DNA of 64,000 bases from a virus: the IMG/VR virus record IMGVR_UViG_3300020174_000004, positions 1 through 64,000 of that record; one strand, 5' to 3'. Position 1 is the first letter of the stretch. Each line of letters starts with the position of its first letter. The notes under the pieces were generated by a model. It did not search any database and had not been told where the DNA came from. It saw only the letters and a list, made by a program, of their open reading frames with translations. Made by a program: the position numbers and the translations under genes. Positions 43,585 through 52,894 of the stretch are shown one piece after another.

Positions 43585-46101
43585 ATGAAACCAATTGGTC
43601 AAACGTTTTTTGTATCAAAACCGCAAAATGGAACGGCTGGTATTTATCTATATAAAATAGATGTATATTTTAAATCTATTGATCCTGATAAAGGTATAGT
43701 TTTACAATTAAGAGAAACTGATAATGGATACCCTACTTCTATAGTTATACCAAATAGTGAATGTTTCGCTTTTCCTGACGGTGATTATCAAGATGCTATA
43801 GCAAATCCAGATGATTATGGTGGGCTTTGGGATGATCAACCCACACATAATATTGCATATGCATCAGATGATGCTAGTGCTGCTACTAGTTTTACTTTTA
43901 AACAACCACCATATTTAGAAGCAAATAAATCATATGCATTTGTTTTAATACCCGGAGGTGGAACCGATAAATATGAAGTTTGGACTTCAGAAATTGGACA
44001 AACTGATGTATTAACAAATAATTTAGTAAGTAAAAATAATGACACAGGAACTTTGTTTATATCATCAAACGATATTCAATGGACTCCTATACAAACTGAA
44101 GATATAAAATTTTCAATACATCAAGCTAGTTTTACTAACACTTCTGGTAGCGCAATATTAAATGTAGCAAATACAGATTCTTTTTATATAAAAGATACTG
44201 TTGGAACTTTTCGAAAAGGTGAAACTGCATATGTTAGTAATGCAGTGTTTGATATTTCAAGATTAGTTATTGCTTCCAATTCTGCTGCATTTACAACATC
44301 AGAAACAGTTTATCAGAGCAATGGAACAGCAAATATTGCATTTGGTACTTTAACTTTTGCTAATACAACTAATCTTGTTGTTGCAAATACCAGAGGTGTA
44401 TTTGATGCTTCATATGAAGTAAAAGGAATCACTTCAACAGCAAATGCTTCACTTTCTTCAGTTGTAGATGATACTACTTTCTCCAGTGGTTCAAATACTA
44501 TAACAGTGCCATATTCAGGTGTTTTTTCTAATGGTGATTATATTTTTGTAGCTAAAAGTTCTTTAGCCAATGGGCTTTTTAGAAGAATTACTTCTATAAA
44601 TTCAAATACGGAGATTCGAGTTAATACTAATATGCCTTATACCGAATCAACTGGCGCATTTATAGCAAGATATGATAATATTGGAGGATTGATTAACACA
44701 CAAGAAATTTATGATCAAAATAAACAATCTATAGTATTAATTTTTCAAAAATCTTTTACTTCTTCAAGAAATCATTCTGGATCTAAAATATATAATGAAT
44801 ATGTGTTTGGACTTTCTTCTAAATCAGCAGCAAAAATAGATTCACAAAGTGAAATTCAATATAATTCAATAACTCCTTTAATTTTAGAATTTGAACCAAA
44901 AGATACGTCATTAACATATTCATTTAAAGGCTTAGATGATGATGGAAATTATACATCTGATGATTCTTCATATTTAAATTTAAAAAATAAAATTGCTGCC
45001 GAATTATATGATAAACAAAGAATTTTAGCTAATTATAGTAATGAATTGGAAAATAGATCAGGTTCTGCAAATACTTCTTTAAGAATTAAAGTAGATTTTG
45101 CAACTGGAAATAATGAAATTTCTCCTAATATTGATATGATGTCAAGATACATTACTTTAACAGAAAATATTCTTGTATCAGATGAAAATTTAACTGGTTA
45201 TTATTTAACTCTTAATAAAACTCTTGATAACCAATTGGATGTTCCAGCTGTAGGTTCAACTGTTACGCTTGGATCTAATACAGCAGAAGTAGCATATGCT
45301 AATACTACATTTGTTAGAGTAATTAATAATTCAGGAAAATTTCCATCAAATCCGGGTAATATGACATTTGATACATTTACAGCAAATGTTTCAATTGCTG
45401 AATACTATTCAGAAAGTTTGGATAATGGATTTGATGATGTGGCAAGATATATTTCTAAAAGCACATCACTCGCTCCAAATCAAGAAGCCGATGATGCAAT
45501 AACATATTTAACTGCATATAGACCAGCAAACACCGGCATATATGTTTATATTAAGGCTCTTGGTGTAAATGATTCTAGTGATTTTGAAAATAGAGTTTGG
45601 TCACAAATGCCAGAAAAAAATTCTATTGGATTATTAAGCAGTAAGGCTAATATTAATGACTATGTTGAATTAGAATATAATCTTCCAACAAGTAAAGGTC
45701 TTTTTGCTGATTCTGGAAGTTGTGGATCTACCTCAGCAAATGTTGGAATGTTTAATACAGAAACTCTTTCTGTTGGTGATTTTATATATGTTAAGGATAA
45801 TGCAAACTCAACATTCACTGTAAGAGAAGTTATATCCGTAACAAATTCAAGTTCAGTTGTTGTATCAAGTAATGTAGGTTTTACATCTTCAAATGCGGCA
45901 ATTGGTGTTATACCAGACCTATCACATGAAAATGGCGTATTTAAATATCATGATAATGAATATATTTCTAAATATGTAAATAGTTCTGGTGATGTCCATG
46001 ATACAATCAAACAATTTGCTATTAAGATAATACTAACCGGTGATAATCATTATATTATTCCACGTGTTGCTGATATGAGAACTCTAGCATTACAGAACTA
46101 A
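43585..46101 (+). CDS. Virion structural protein, baseplate periphery
   Basis: An 838-residue protein. The N-terminus PIGQTFFVSKPQNGTAGIYLYKIDVYFKSID and YPTSIVIPNSE resemble structural proteins that follow DUF4815 genes in marine T4-like phages. The middle (about 190-370) holds several beta modules of the type seen in the gp7/gp8-like proteins (VFSNGDYIFVAKSS...FRRITSINSNTEIRVN). The end, IKQFAIKIILTGDNHYIIPRVADMR, looks like a capping domain. Specific T4 counterpart not assigned. Confidence 0.72.
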   Translation: MKPIGQTFFVSKPQNGTAGIYLYKIDVYFKSIDPDKGIVLQLRETDNGYPTSIVIPNSECFAFPDGDYQDAIANPDDYGGLWDDQPTHNIAYASDDASAATSFTFKQPPYLEANKSYAFVLIPGGGTDKYEVWTSEIGQTDVLTNNLVSKNNDTGTLFISSNDIQWTPIQTEDIKFSIHQASFTNTSGSAILNVANTDSFYIKDTVGTFRKGETAYVSNAVFDISRLVIASNSAAFTTSETVYQSNGTANIAFGTLTFANTTNLVVANTRGVFDASYEVKGITSTANASLSSVVDDTTFSSGSNTITVPYSGVFSNGDYIFVAKSSLANGLFRRITSINSNTEIRVNTNMPYTESTGAFIARYDNIGGLINTQEIYDQNKQSIVLIFQKSFTSSRNHSGSKIYNEYVFGLSSKSAAKIDSQSEIQYNSITPLILEFEPKDTSLTYSFKGLDDDGNYTSDDSSYLNLKNKIAAELYDKQRILANYSNELENRSGSANTSLRIKVDFATGNNEISPNIDMMSRYITLTENILVSDENLTGYYLTLNKTLDNQLDVPAVGSTVTLGSNTAEVAYANTTFVRVINNSGKFPSNPGNMTFDTFTANVSIAEYYSESLDNGFDDVARYISKSTSLAPNQEADDAITYLTAYRPANTGIYVYIKALGVNDSSDFENRVWSQMPEKNSIGLLSSKANINDYVELEYNLPTSKGLFADSGSCGSTSANVGMFNTETLSVGDFIYVKDNANSTFTVREVISVTNSSSVVVSSNVGFTSSNAAIGVIPDLSHENGVFKYHDNEYISKYVNSSGDVHDTIKQFAIKIILTGDNHYIIPRVADMRTLALQN

Positions 46102-46102
46102 G

Positions 46103-46327
46103 ATGGCAGAAAATTATTTAAAAGTAATAGATAATAAAAATCTTCTTAGACATGCTAGTTCTCGTGGAATAGTAAACACAGATGATGATGGACTAAAAAA
46201 ATATCGTGAAGAACGTGATCGAGCAAAGAAACTAAATAATATTGTAGAAGAACAGGATAAAATTAATCAAGAACTTAATGATATTAAGTCTTTGTTATCA
46301 CAAATTTTAAATAAGATAGAGAAGTAA
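46103..46327 (+). CDS. Small coiled-coil protein
   Basis: A 74-residue protein with a short N-terminal segment (NLLRHASSRGIVNTDDDGLKKY) and a C-terminal coiled coil (residues 45-74, EEQDKINQELNDIKSLLSQI). It sits among fibre genes and may help trimerise or attach fibres, but this is only a guess from shape and place. Confidence 0.65.
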   Translation: MAENYLKVIDNKNLLRHASSRGIVNTDDDGLKKYREERDRAKKLNNIVEEQDKINQELNDIKSLLSQILNKIEK

Positions 46328-47293
46328 ATGACAATATCAGTATCACCAGTTACTAATACTCAAACCTTTGGTGTTTGGTTATCAAGATCAAACCAGGTGT
46401 ATAAAATCATAAGTAACAATGCAGTGACATGTGATTTAACATCCGACGGTTCTTTAACTACAGGTAATGGTCATGTAAATGGTTATTTTTCAGCGGTAGT
46501 ATTAGCAGCAAATTCTTATATTAGAGGTGGCGATGTTAATACTGTAAACACTTTATATGTTGCTTCAAATACAATATTTCAGCCAAATGGTTCTTCGCAA
46601 CCAAACACTCTTTATATTACTGCTAATTCTACTGTATCGCAGACACAAGTAACGTCTGTAGTAACCAATATTACTTCTACAAATACAGCCGTTTCTGGTT
46701 CTAGATTAGATGTTAGTTCAACATTAGCAAATGTTACTTCAACTAATTTTAATGTTACATCAATATCAACATTTAGTGGTAATACAACATTTAAGTATTC
46801 AACAACAGATCTTGTTAGTTTAACTGGAAATAGTACAGTTACAGCTCTTGTAGCAAATGTTGCAAATCTTCATGTTACAGGAACACAATCAAATCTAAAT
46901 GCAACATATGTTGGAATTAATTCTCAAAGAACAGTAATAACTGGAAACACTGAAGTTTACGCTCTTAAAGTTGATACTATTTCTTATACAGATACAGCAA
47001 CACATACAACTTCAAGCACAAGTGCAGAAACAGTTGACACATTTGCTTTAGCGACATTTAGATCTGCAGAATATACTGTTTCAATTACATCAGGAAGCGA
47101 TTATCAATCTTCAAAATTATTAGTACTTCATGATGGAACAACTGCTTCTGTTACAGAATTTGGAACTTTAAGAACAGGATCAAATCTTGTTACTTTTGAG
47201 GCTGATATTTCAGGATCCGATGTTAGACTTAGAGGAACTTCTGCTTCTTCAGGTGCTGTTATAAATATTCATAGAGTAGCAATGTACGTCTGA
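46328..47293 (+). CDS. Fibre-like virion structural protein
   Basis: A 321-residue protein rich in Ser, Thr, Asn and Val with beta-repeat character (ANSTVSQTQVTSVVTNITSTNTAVSGS). The C-terminal 90 residues (TFRSAEYTVSITSGSDYQSSKLLVLHDGTTASVTEFGTL, then FEADISGSDVRLRGT) form a compact beta domain that I recall from structural proteins of marine myoviruses. It begins directly after the previous stop. Likely part of the fibre network. Confidence 0.7.
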   Translation: MTISVSPVTNTQTFGVWLSRSNQVYKIISNNAVTCDLTSDGSLTTGNGHVNGYFSAVVLAANSYIRGGDVNTVNTLYVASNTIFQPNGSSQPNTLYITANSTVSQTQVTSVVTNITSTNTAVSGSRLDVSSTLANVTSTNFNVTSISTFSGNTTFKYSTTDLVSLTGNSTVTALVANVANLHVTGTQSNLNATYVGINSQRTVITGNTEVYALKVDTISYTDTATHTTSSTSAETVDTFALATFRSAEYTVSITSGSDYQSSKLLVLHDGTTASVTEFGTLRTGSNLVTFEADISGSDVRLRGTSASSGAVINIHRVAMYV

Positions 47294-47301
47294 GGATAAA
47301 A

Positions 47302-47625
47302 ATGGCATCAAAAGCAAATTTAATTATAGATCAAGGCTCTACATTCTCAGCAACCATTAATCTAGATGATTCAAATGGTGATGATTTGGTTGTTACAGGT
47401 TACACATCAAGATCTCAGATGCGAAAGCATTATACATCCTCAAATTCAGTTACCATTACTACAGCTCTTGAAGACGGTCTTTTAACATTGTCATTAACCG
47501 ATTCTCAAACTGCTAATATAGTAGCAGGAAGATATGTTTATGATGTAGAATTAATTGATTCTTCCAATAATGTTACTCGAATTATTGAAGGTATTATAAC
47601 TGTTACACCAGAGGTAACAAGATAA
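47302..47625 (+). CDS. Small Ig-like structural protein
   Basis: A 107-residue all-beta protein (IIDQGSTFSATINLDDSNGDDLVVTGYTSRSQMRKHYTSS, ending GRYVYDVELIDSSNNVTRIIEGIITVTPEVTR). The layout resembles the N-terminal BppU/immunoglobulin-like adaptor domains found in phage baseplates. It overlaps the next gene by one base. Confidence 0.7.
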   Translation: MASKANLIIDQGSTFSATINLDDSNGDDLVVTGYTSRSQMRKHYTSSNSVTITTALEDGLLTLSLTDSQTANIVAGRYVYDVELIDSSNNVTRIIEGIITVTPEVTR

Positions 47626-47897
47626 TGGCTGTTGTAGCTACATTAACTAGAACAAGACCAACGGTATCTGTTAAAGTAAATCAAGAAGGTGTAATTCGTT
47701 CTAATGCACCAGTTACAATAAAATCATCTATTGAAGCAAGAACTAATAGGCTTGATCTTCTTGAAGATGTAGTAGAACAAGTCGGTTCTATTTCTAATGG
47801 TCATACATTAGTTTATAATTCAGATACAGATAAATATGTAGTAAAAGCTTTAAATCTAGGGGATGTATCAGGCACTCTTGACGGCGGTACTTTTTAA
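47625..47897 (+). CDS. Small fibre-associated protein
   Basis: A 90-residue protein with a beta start (VVATLTRTRPTVSVKVNQEGV), a helix and a C-terminal DKYVVKALNLGDVSGTLDGGTF. The terminal LDGG(T/S)F is also the end of the 493-residue fibre that follows, suggesting a shared attachment or trimer-cap motif. Role unknown. Confidence 0.68.
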   Translation: MAVVATLTRTRPTVSVKVNQEGVIRSNAPVTIKSSIEARTNRLDLLEDVVEQVGSISNGHTLVYNSDTDKYVVKALNLGDVSGTLDGGTF

Positions 47898-47927
47898 TAT
47901 GGCCTTAAATAAACAGGATAAAAATAA

Positions 47928-49409
47928 ATGGCCAATTTAATTCAAATTAAACGTTCAATAAATACAGCAACTCCAGGTTCATTGGCCAATGGTGAATTGG
48001 CATATACCGCTAATGGTGATGTTCTTTATATTGGTTCAGCTGGCACTGTAGAACCAATTTCTGGCAAACGATATCCTGGTACTCTTACAGCTAACCAGGC
48101 TCTAGTTGCTAACTCAACAAGTTATTTAGATGTAATTAAGACAGCAAATCTTTATATTGGTTCAGCATCTGTTAATCAGATTAATGCAACTGCAAATACA
48201 ACACATCTTGGTGCAGCGGCTAATAATGAACTTCCTACTACATTTGCTGTTAAGACATATGTAGATTCATCTATTGCATATACAGTAACAAATAATAGTT
48301 CAAATACTCAGGTTCTATTTAATGATTCTGGTGTTGTTGCTGGTGATGCTGGAATGACATATAATGCAGCATCTGATACTTTAACTGTTACTAATTTTTC
48401 TGGTGATGGTGCTTTAGTTACTAGTGTTGATGCTGCAACTGTAGGTGGTAATACCGCTTCTACTCTCAGAACTTATTCTGATACAACTGCTGCTACAGCG
48501 TATACCAATGCTACTTCTTACACAGACACGTCTTCCAGTACAGCATACTCAAATGCAATGTCAGATACACTTTCTAGAAGTGGTACATATACTGGTAATA
48601 ATACTTTTGGTGGTACAGAAACAATTATTAATTCATTATTAACTGTAACTGCTAATGCTGTTATTGGTGATTCAGTAAATGATAAAATTGAATTCACATC
48701 AAGAGTTGGTTCAAATTTAAATCCTTCAGCAAATGTTACTTATAGCTTAGGTACAAATGATCTTCGCTGGAATGAGATTCATGCTTCTAATGTTCATTCA
48801 GTAACAGGTTATTTTGATGGTGATCTATCAGTAAGCGGTGATCTAACTGTTTCTGGCAATGTTACATATGTATCAGCTTCTGAATTGAGCATAGTTGACC
48901 CTCTAATTCATTTAGCTGCTAACAATGAAACTTCTGATACTCTCGATATTGGTTTTATAGGTCACTATTCTCCTGATGGTGGTTCTACAAAAGCTCATAC
49001 TGGTTTTTATCGTGATGCTGGAGATGATTCATATTATCTATTTACTGGCTCAGAGCAAGCAAATCTTGATTCTGGCGCAACTACAGTAGATACTGGTGCT
49101 ACTGGTTATACACAAGCACTACTACATGCTTATATTAATACTGGTGCATTAGTATCAAATTCAACAGTTACTAATATTACTGCTAATTCTACAATATCAG
49201 TAGGAATTACAGCTAATACATTAGCATTATCAACTGCTCTTGCAGGAACATCTGGTGGTACTGGCCTAGCGTCATATACCGCTGAAGATATTCTAGTTGC
49301 TAACTCTTCAAATGGATTTAGAAAACTAGGACTTGGTACTTTAGGATATGTTCTACAGTCAAATGGAACTGCTCTTGTTTATGACTCTCTTGATGGCGGA
49401 TCATTTTAA
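47928..49409 (+). CDS. Tail fibre protein
   Basis: A 493-residue fibre. N-terminal module IQIKRSINTATPGSLANGELAYTANGDVLYIGSAG resembles the attachment domain of phage fibres and receptor-binding proteins that start with IQ(I/L)KRS; the gene at 50739 begins the same way. The middle is beta-repeat with helical TAATAYTNATSYTDTSSSTAY. Near 300-390 is a conserved block with ELSIVDPLIHLAANNETSDTLDIGF. The end repeats the LDGGSF motif. Target receptor unknown. Confidence 0.8.
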   Translation: MANLIQIKRSINTATPGSLANGELAYTANGDVLYIGSAGTVEPISGKRYPGTLTANQALVANSTSYLDVIKTANLYIGSASVNQINATANTTHLGAAANNELPTTFAVKTYVDSSIAYTVTNNSSNTQVLFNDSGVVAGDAGMTYNAASDTLTVTNFSGDGALVTSVDAATVGGNTASTLRTYSDTTAATAYTNATSYTDTSSSTAYSNAMSDTLSRSGTYTGNNTFGGTETIINSLLTVTANAVIGDSVNDKIEFTSRVGSNLNPSANVTYSLGTNDLRWNEIHASNVHSVTGYFDGDLSVSGDLTVSGNVTYVSASELSIVDPLIHLAANNETSDTLDIGFIGHYSPDGGSTKAHTGFYRDAGDDSYYLFTGSEQANLDSGATTVDTGATGYTQALLHAYINTGALVSNSTVTNITANSTISVGITANTLALSTALAGTSGGTGLASYTAEDILVANSSNGFRKLGLGTLGYVLQSNGTALVYDSLDGGSF

Positions 49410-49424
49410 AAATAAAAAAATACT

Positions 49425-49459
49425 AAATACTCCTAGAGATAACATCAAAGGGAGTATTT
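49425..49459 (+). promoter_or_regulatory. Hairpin that buries the homing-endonuclease ribosome site
   Basis: AAATACTCC (49425-49432/33) pairs over nine bases with GGAGTATTT (49451-49459), loop of 17 bases. The GGGAG at 49450-49454 is the only Shine-Dalgarno for the ATG at 49463, so the stem would block translation. The T run after the stem could also make it act as a terminator for the fibre gene. ACTAAATA (49422-49429) in the ascending arm is a 6/8 match to the late box. Confidence 0.65.
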
Positions 49460-49462
49460 TTT

Positions 49463-50185
49463 ATGGAGAAATATGGTTTCATTTACATATGGTTTGATCG
49501 AAAACACAAGAGATATTATCTAGGTAGACATTGGGGTTATGAGAACGACTGTTATATTTGTTCTTCTACAAACATGAGAAACAATTATAATAACAGACCT
49601 TCAGACTTTAAAAGAAGAGTGATTAAAAGAATATACACAAACATGGATGATTTAGTCATTGAAGAACAAAGATGGCTTGATATGATTACTCCTGTAGAAT
49701 GTAATTCGAAATATTATAATAAATCTTTAAGTTCTTCTACGCCTTCTACTAGAGGTTATAAACATTCTACAGAAACTCGCCAAAAAATTGCAGCTGCCAA
49801 CAAAGGCAAATTTGTATCCGAAGAAACCAAACAAAAACTTCGCAAGGCTAACAAAAAACAATTTGAAGATCAGCAGCAAATTAATCTGAGAAAGAAAAAA
49901 TCTAAGGATTTATGGTCTGATCCTGAATATATTGAAAAACAAAATAAAGCTAGATCAAAGGTAGGATTTTATAAAGGCAACACCAAACCGCATTCGGAAA
50001 AAACTAAACAGCATTTGAGAAATATAAAGTTAGGGGTTCAAGTTCATAATGAAGAATCTAAGAAAAGAATATCAGAATTTTTTTCAAATCTTATTTGGAT
50101 TACCAATGGCAAAGACAATAAAAGAATAAATAGATTAGAATCAATACCAGATGGATACCGTCAAGGTAGAACTCGTAAGACATAA
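49463..50185 (+). CDS. GIY-YIG homing endonuclease with NUMOD3 repeats
   Basis: A 240-residue mobile nuclease. Residues 5-8 and 18-21 (GFIY ... YYLG) form the GIY-YIG pair, with the catalytic arginine in GRH. Four NUMOD3-like DNA-binding repeats follow (HSTETRQKIAAANKGK, SEETKQKLRKANK, HSEKTKQHLRNIKLG, NEESKKRISE), then a C-terminal WITNGKDNKRI...IPDGYRQGR module seen in phage homing enzymes. It is free-standing between fibre genes, not inside an intron. Expression seems tightly limited by the upstream hairpin. Confidence 0.9.
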   Translation: MEKYGFIYIWFDRKHKRYYLGRHWGYENDCYICSSTNMRNNYNNRPSDFKRRVIKRIYTNMDDLVIEEQRWLDMITPVECNSKYYNKSLSSSTPSTRGYKHSTETRQKIAAANKGKFVSEETKQKLRKANKKQFEDQQQINLRKKKSKDLWSDPEYIEKQNKARSKVGFYKGNTKPHSEKTKQHLRNIKLGVQVHNEESKKRISEFFSNLIWITNGKDNKRINRLESIPDGYRQGRTRKT

Positions 50186-50199
50186 CTTAGGATTTTATA

Positions 50200-50706
50200 A
50201 TGTCTGAAACTGAACAAAATGATTATACTAGGCTTTATGTATTGCGTCAAGAGCAAATATTATTTGATCAAATAAGAAAAACCATAGACGCTGAAATTAA
50301 AGCGTCTATGGCAATCAAATCCTCCTCAGAAATTCAAGGCAAATATGATGAGTCTCAGAAACAGGTCGAGACTCAAAATGAAATGATGCAGCAAGCTGCA
50401 AATTCTATTGAAGAACTTACTAATAGAAATAAAAAATTAGAACTTGATAAACAGTCTGAGAGAGATAGATTTGTAGAACTCAATAAAAAATATAATGAGG
50501 CAAATGAAGAGAGAAATAATCTTCGTGCCAGAAATACATCATTACAAAAAGAAGTTGAAAGACTTAATGTTGAAGTGAATGATGTAGCAAAGAATATTAC
50601 TGAGTTAGAGAAAAATCAAAAACCAAAACAAATAAATAATAAAAAGAAAGAAGAGAAGCCTGTAGATACAGTTGCTGAACTTCCTGTAGAAGAAAACACA
50701 TTCTGA
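50200..50706 (+). CDS. Long coiled-coil protein
   Basis: A 168-residue, mostly helical protein with heptads from about residue 40 to 140 (QKQVETQNEMMQQAANSIEEL, RNTSLQKEVERLNVEVNDVAKNITELEK) and a Lys/Glu/Pro tail. No enzyme motif. Among fibre genes it might be a structural linker or an assembly chaperone; unproven. Confidence 0.7.
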   Translation: MSETEQNDYTRLYVLRQEQILFDQIRKTIDAEIKASMAIKSSSEIQGKYDESQKQVETQNEMMQQAANSIEELTNRNKKLELDKQSERDRFVELNKKYNEANEERNNLRARNTSLQKEVERLNVEVNDVAKNITELEKNQKPKQINNKKKEEKPVDTVAELPVEENTF

Positions 50707-50708
50707 CC

Positions 50709-50722
50709 TCGGTATATACCGA
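50709..50722. repeat. Perfect 14-base palindrome between genes
   Basis: TCGGTATATACCGA lies in the 32-base gap between the coiled-coil gene and the next fibre gene. There is no T run, so it is not a typical terminator; it could be an operator or an mRNA hairpin near the GGGG ribosome site. Confidence 0.6.
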
Positions 50723-50738
50723 ATAAGGGGATAGCCAT

Positions 50739-51830
50739 ATGGCAAACACAACGATTCAGCTAAAGCGTTCTTCAGTTGCAGGTAAGCAGCCGAACACATC
50801 AACCATTAGTGTTGGTGAACTTGCTATTAACCTCACGGATAAGAAGTTATATTCTTCTGATGGTTCTAATATTTTTGAACCAGCTGCTAATGTTACAAAT
50901 CTTAATGTAACTGCTAATGCTACCATTTCTGCTATTGTTGCTGATGGTTCACTTGGTATTTCTGGACAAGTTTTAACAACAAATAGTACTGGTATATATT
51001 GGGGGTCTACTGTAACATCAGTAGATTCTGGTGATGGTTTGTCAGGAGGGCCAATAACAGATTCAGGTACAATTTCGGTATTAGCTAATAATGGTATATC
51101 TGCTAATTCAACTGGTGTTTTTGTTGTACAAGGAACAGGTGCAGTTGTAAATGCTACTGGTGTACATGTTAATTCAGTTTATATTGGAACCTTAGCAGCT
51201 AATTCAGCAACATACTTAGGTGGTAATACTGCATCAGATTTAAGGTCATATTCTGATACAATAGCAGGAACGGCGTATTCAAATGCTGTATCCTACGCAG
51301 CAACAATAGCTGGAACTGCTTATAGTAATGCAATATCTTATGCTGCTTCTAATACATATGTAAATTCTACATTTGCACCTAAAGCCGATCCAACATTTAC
51401 TGGTAATGCTACTTTTGATACTTCAACTTTATTTGTTGATGGTACTAATAATAGAGTTGGTATTGGGACGAGTTCGCCTGCATATACACTTGACGTAAAT
51501 GGTAATATAAACGCCGACGGTACTGTTTATGCAACACACTTTGATAACGTATCTGACATTTCACTTAAAGAAAATATCATAACAATATCTTCACCAAAAG
51601 ATATAATTGATAATCTAAATCCCGTATCATTCAATTGGAAAGATACTGGTGAAAAGTCGTTTGGATTTATTGCTCAAGAAGTAGAAAAGATTTTACCTGA
51701 GATTGTTCACACAAAAACAGACAATACTAAAACAGTTTCATATATACAATTGATACCTTTTCTGATTCAGATCATAAAGGAACAGCAACAACAAATTGAT
51801 GATATAAATAATAAGTTAAACAATGCCTAG
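50739..51830 (+). CDS. Tail fibre with C-terminal S74 intramolecular chaperone
   Basis: A 363-residue fibre. N-terminal IQLKRSSVAGKQPNTSTISVGELAINLTDKKLY attachment module; beta-repeat shaft; a VGIGTSSPAYTLDVNGNI collar; then the chaperone domain from about 270. The Ser-Lys dyad for self-cleavage is S272 and K277 (SDISLK), followed by FGFIAQEVEKILPEIV and a final helix (FLIQIIKEQQQQIDDIN). The domain trimerises the fibre and is then cut off. Confidence 0.88.
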   Translation: MANTTIQLKRSSVAGKQPNTSTISVGELAINLTDKKLYSSDGSNIFEPAANVTNLNVTANATISAIVADGSLGISGQVLTTNSTGIYWGSTVTSVDSGDGLSGGPITDSGTISVLANNGISANSTGVFVVQGTGAVVNATGVHVNSVYIGTLAANSATYLGGNTASDLRSYSDTIAGTAYSNAVSYAATIAGTAYSNAISYAASNTYVNSTFAPKADPTFTGNATFDTSTLFVDGTNNRVGIGTSSPAYTLDVNGNINADGTVYATHFDNVSDISLKENIITISSPKDIIDNLNPVSFNWKDTGEKSFGFIAQEVEKILPEIVHTKTDNTKTVSYIQLIPFLIQIIKEQQQQIDDINNKLNNA

Positions 51831-51850
51831 TAATCTAAAGGAGGTCGAAG

Positions 51851-52168
51851 ATGGCAAAGTACCCTGCAACTAAAACACTAAAGAAAGCAACCCCAACTGT
51901 AAGAACTGGCGACAATATCGTTAAGTCTTGGGAAATTGAAGTTATCTATACACACACTCGTGATGATGATACGACATGGTCTCGTGCATATCCTCATACA
52001 GAAGATGTTGAATATCTCAGCAAAGAAACATCTGGTTTCACAAAAGCTGAGTTGATTGGTTTCATGCCTTCAAATATGGATGTTATTTTTGATGCTCATT
52101 ATGAAGCGCATAATACACTACCAACTGAAGAAAAGGTTTCTAACTTCAACTTGAATGACCTCGCTTAA
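51851..52168 (+). CDS. Small conserved phage protein
   Basis: A 105-residue protein with SWEIEVIYTHTRDDDTTWSRAYPHTEDVEYL and ELIGFMPSNMDVIFDAHYEAHNT. It has an AAGGAGG ribosome site. I recall similar small proteins near fibre genes of marine myoviruses; no function known. Confidence 0.68.
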   Translation: MAKYPATKTLKKATPTVRTGDNIVKSWEIEVIYTHTRDDDTTWSRAYPHTEDVEYLSKETSGFTKAELIGFMPSNMDVIFDAHYEAHNTLPTEEKVSNFNLNDLA

Positions 52169-52189
52169 TTATAACAATGGAGTAATATT

Positions 52190-52879
52190 ATGGAAAATGA
52201 AGTAGCTGATGAACAGCAGAAAATGAGAACTGTGCTTCTTGGAGCACCTTCACATGATGGTAAGATTTCAGTCTGGCACGCAGCAGCATTAGCTGAAACG
52301 TGTAAGATTGGTCTTGCTAATGGAATCAATGTCCTTCCACTTTATATGTCATTTGATTCTCTAGTACAGAGAGCAAGAAATGATCTTGTCAAAGCAGCAG
52401 TTGATTCTGAAGTTGATGATCTTGTTTTCATCGATTGTGATCAAGACTGGAACCCAGCAGATTTCTTCAAATTGTTAAGTCATGACGTTGATGTTGTGGC
52501 TGCACCAGTTGTAAAGAAGTCTGATTTTGAACAGTACAATGTTAAGTTAACTCGTGAGTTCAAGGTAGAAGAAAATGGGCTTGTTGAAGTTGATGGTGTT
52601 GGAACTGGATTTATGCGTATTCGTAAAGATGCATTGAAGAAGATTTATGATGCATCTGAAGAATATAAAGAACCACATAAGCCAGAACCAATTCGAATGG
52701 TTTTCAATGTTGAAATTTTAGATGGTGAACTTTGTTCAGAAGATATTGTTTTCTGTCGCAAGTGGACTGAAATGGGTGGTAAAGTTTATATCGATCCAAT
52801 GATTAATTCAGGACATTCTGGTGAAAAGAGATGGGTGGGTAATTTTTATGAATGGATAAAGTTAGTAGCTAAAAGGTAA
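52190..52879 (+). CDS. GT-A type glycosyltransferase-like protein
   Basis: A 229-residue protein with a nucleotide-sugar transferase outline: LLGAPSHDGKISVWHAAAL, RNDLVKAAVDSEVDDLVFIDCDQDW with a DxD-type metal motif near 85-90, then APVVKK, VGTGFMRIRKDAL, and SEDIVFCRKWTEMGGKVYIDP ending in an SGHSG loop. Similar proteins are often encoded beside tail fibres and could glycosylate them. Donor and target unknown. Confidence 0.78.
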   Translation: MENEVADEQQKMRTVLLGAPSHDGKISVWHAAALAETCKIGLANGINVLPLYMSFDSLVQRARNDLVKAAVDSEVDDLVFIDCDQDWNPADFFKLLSHDVDVVAAPVVKKSDFEQYNVKLTREFKVEENGLVEVDGVGTGFMRIRKDALKKIYDASEEYKEPHKPEPIRMVFNVEILDGELCSEDIVFCRKWTEMGGKVYIDPMINSGHSGEKRWVGNFYEWIKLVAKR

Positions 52880-52894
52880 TATTAAGGGGCACCA

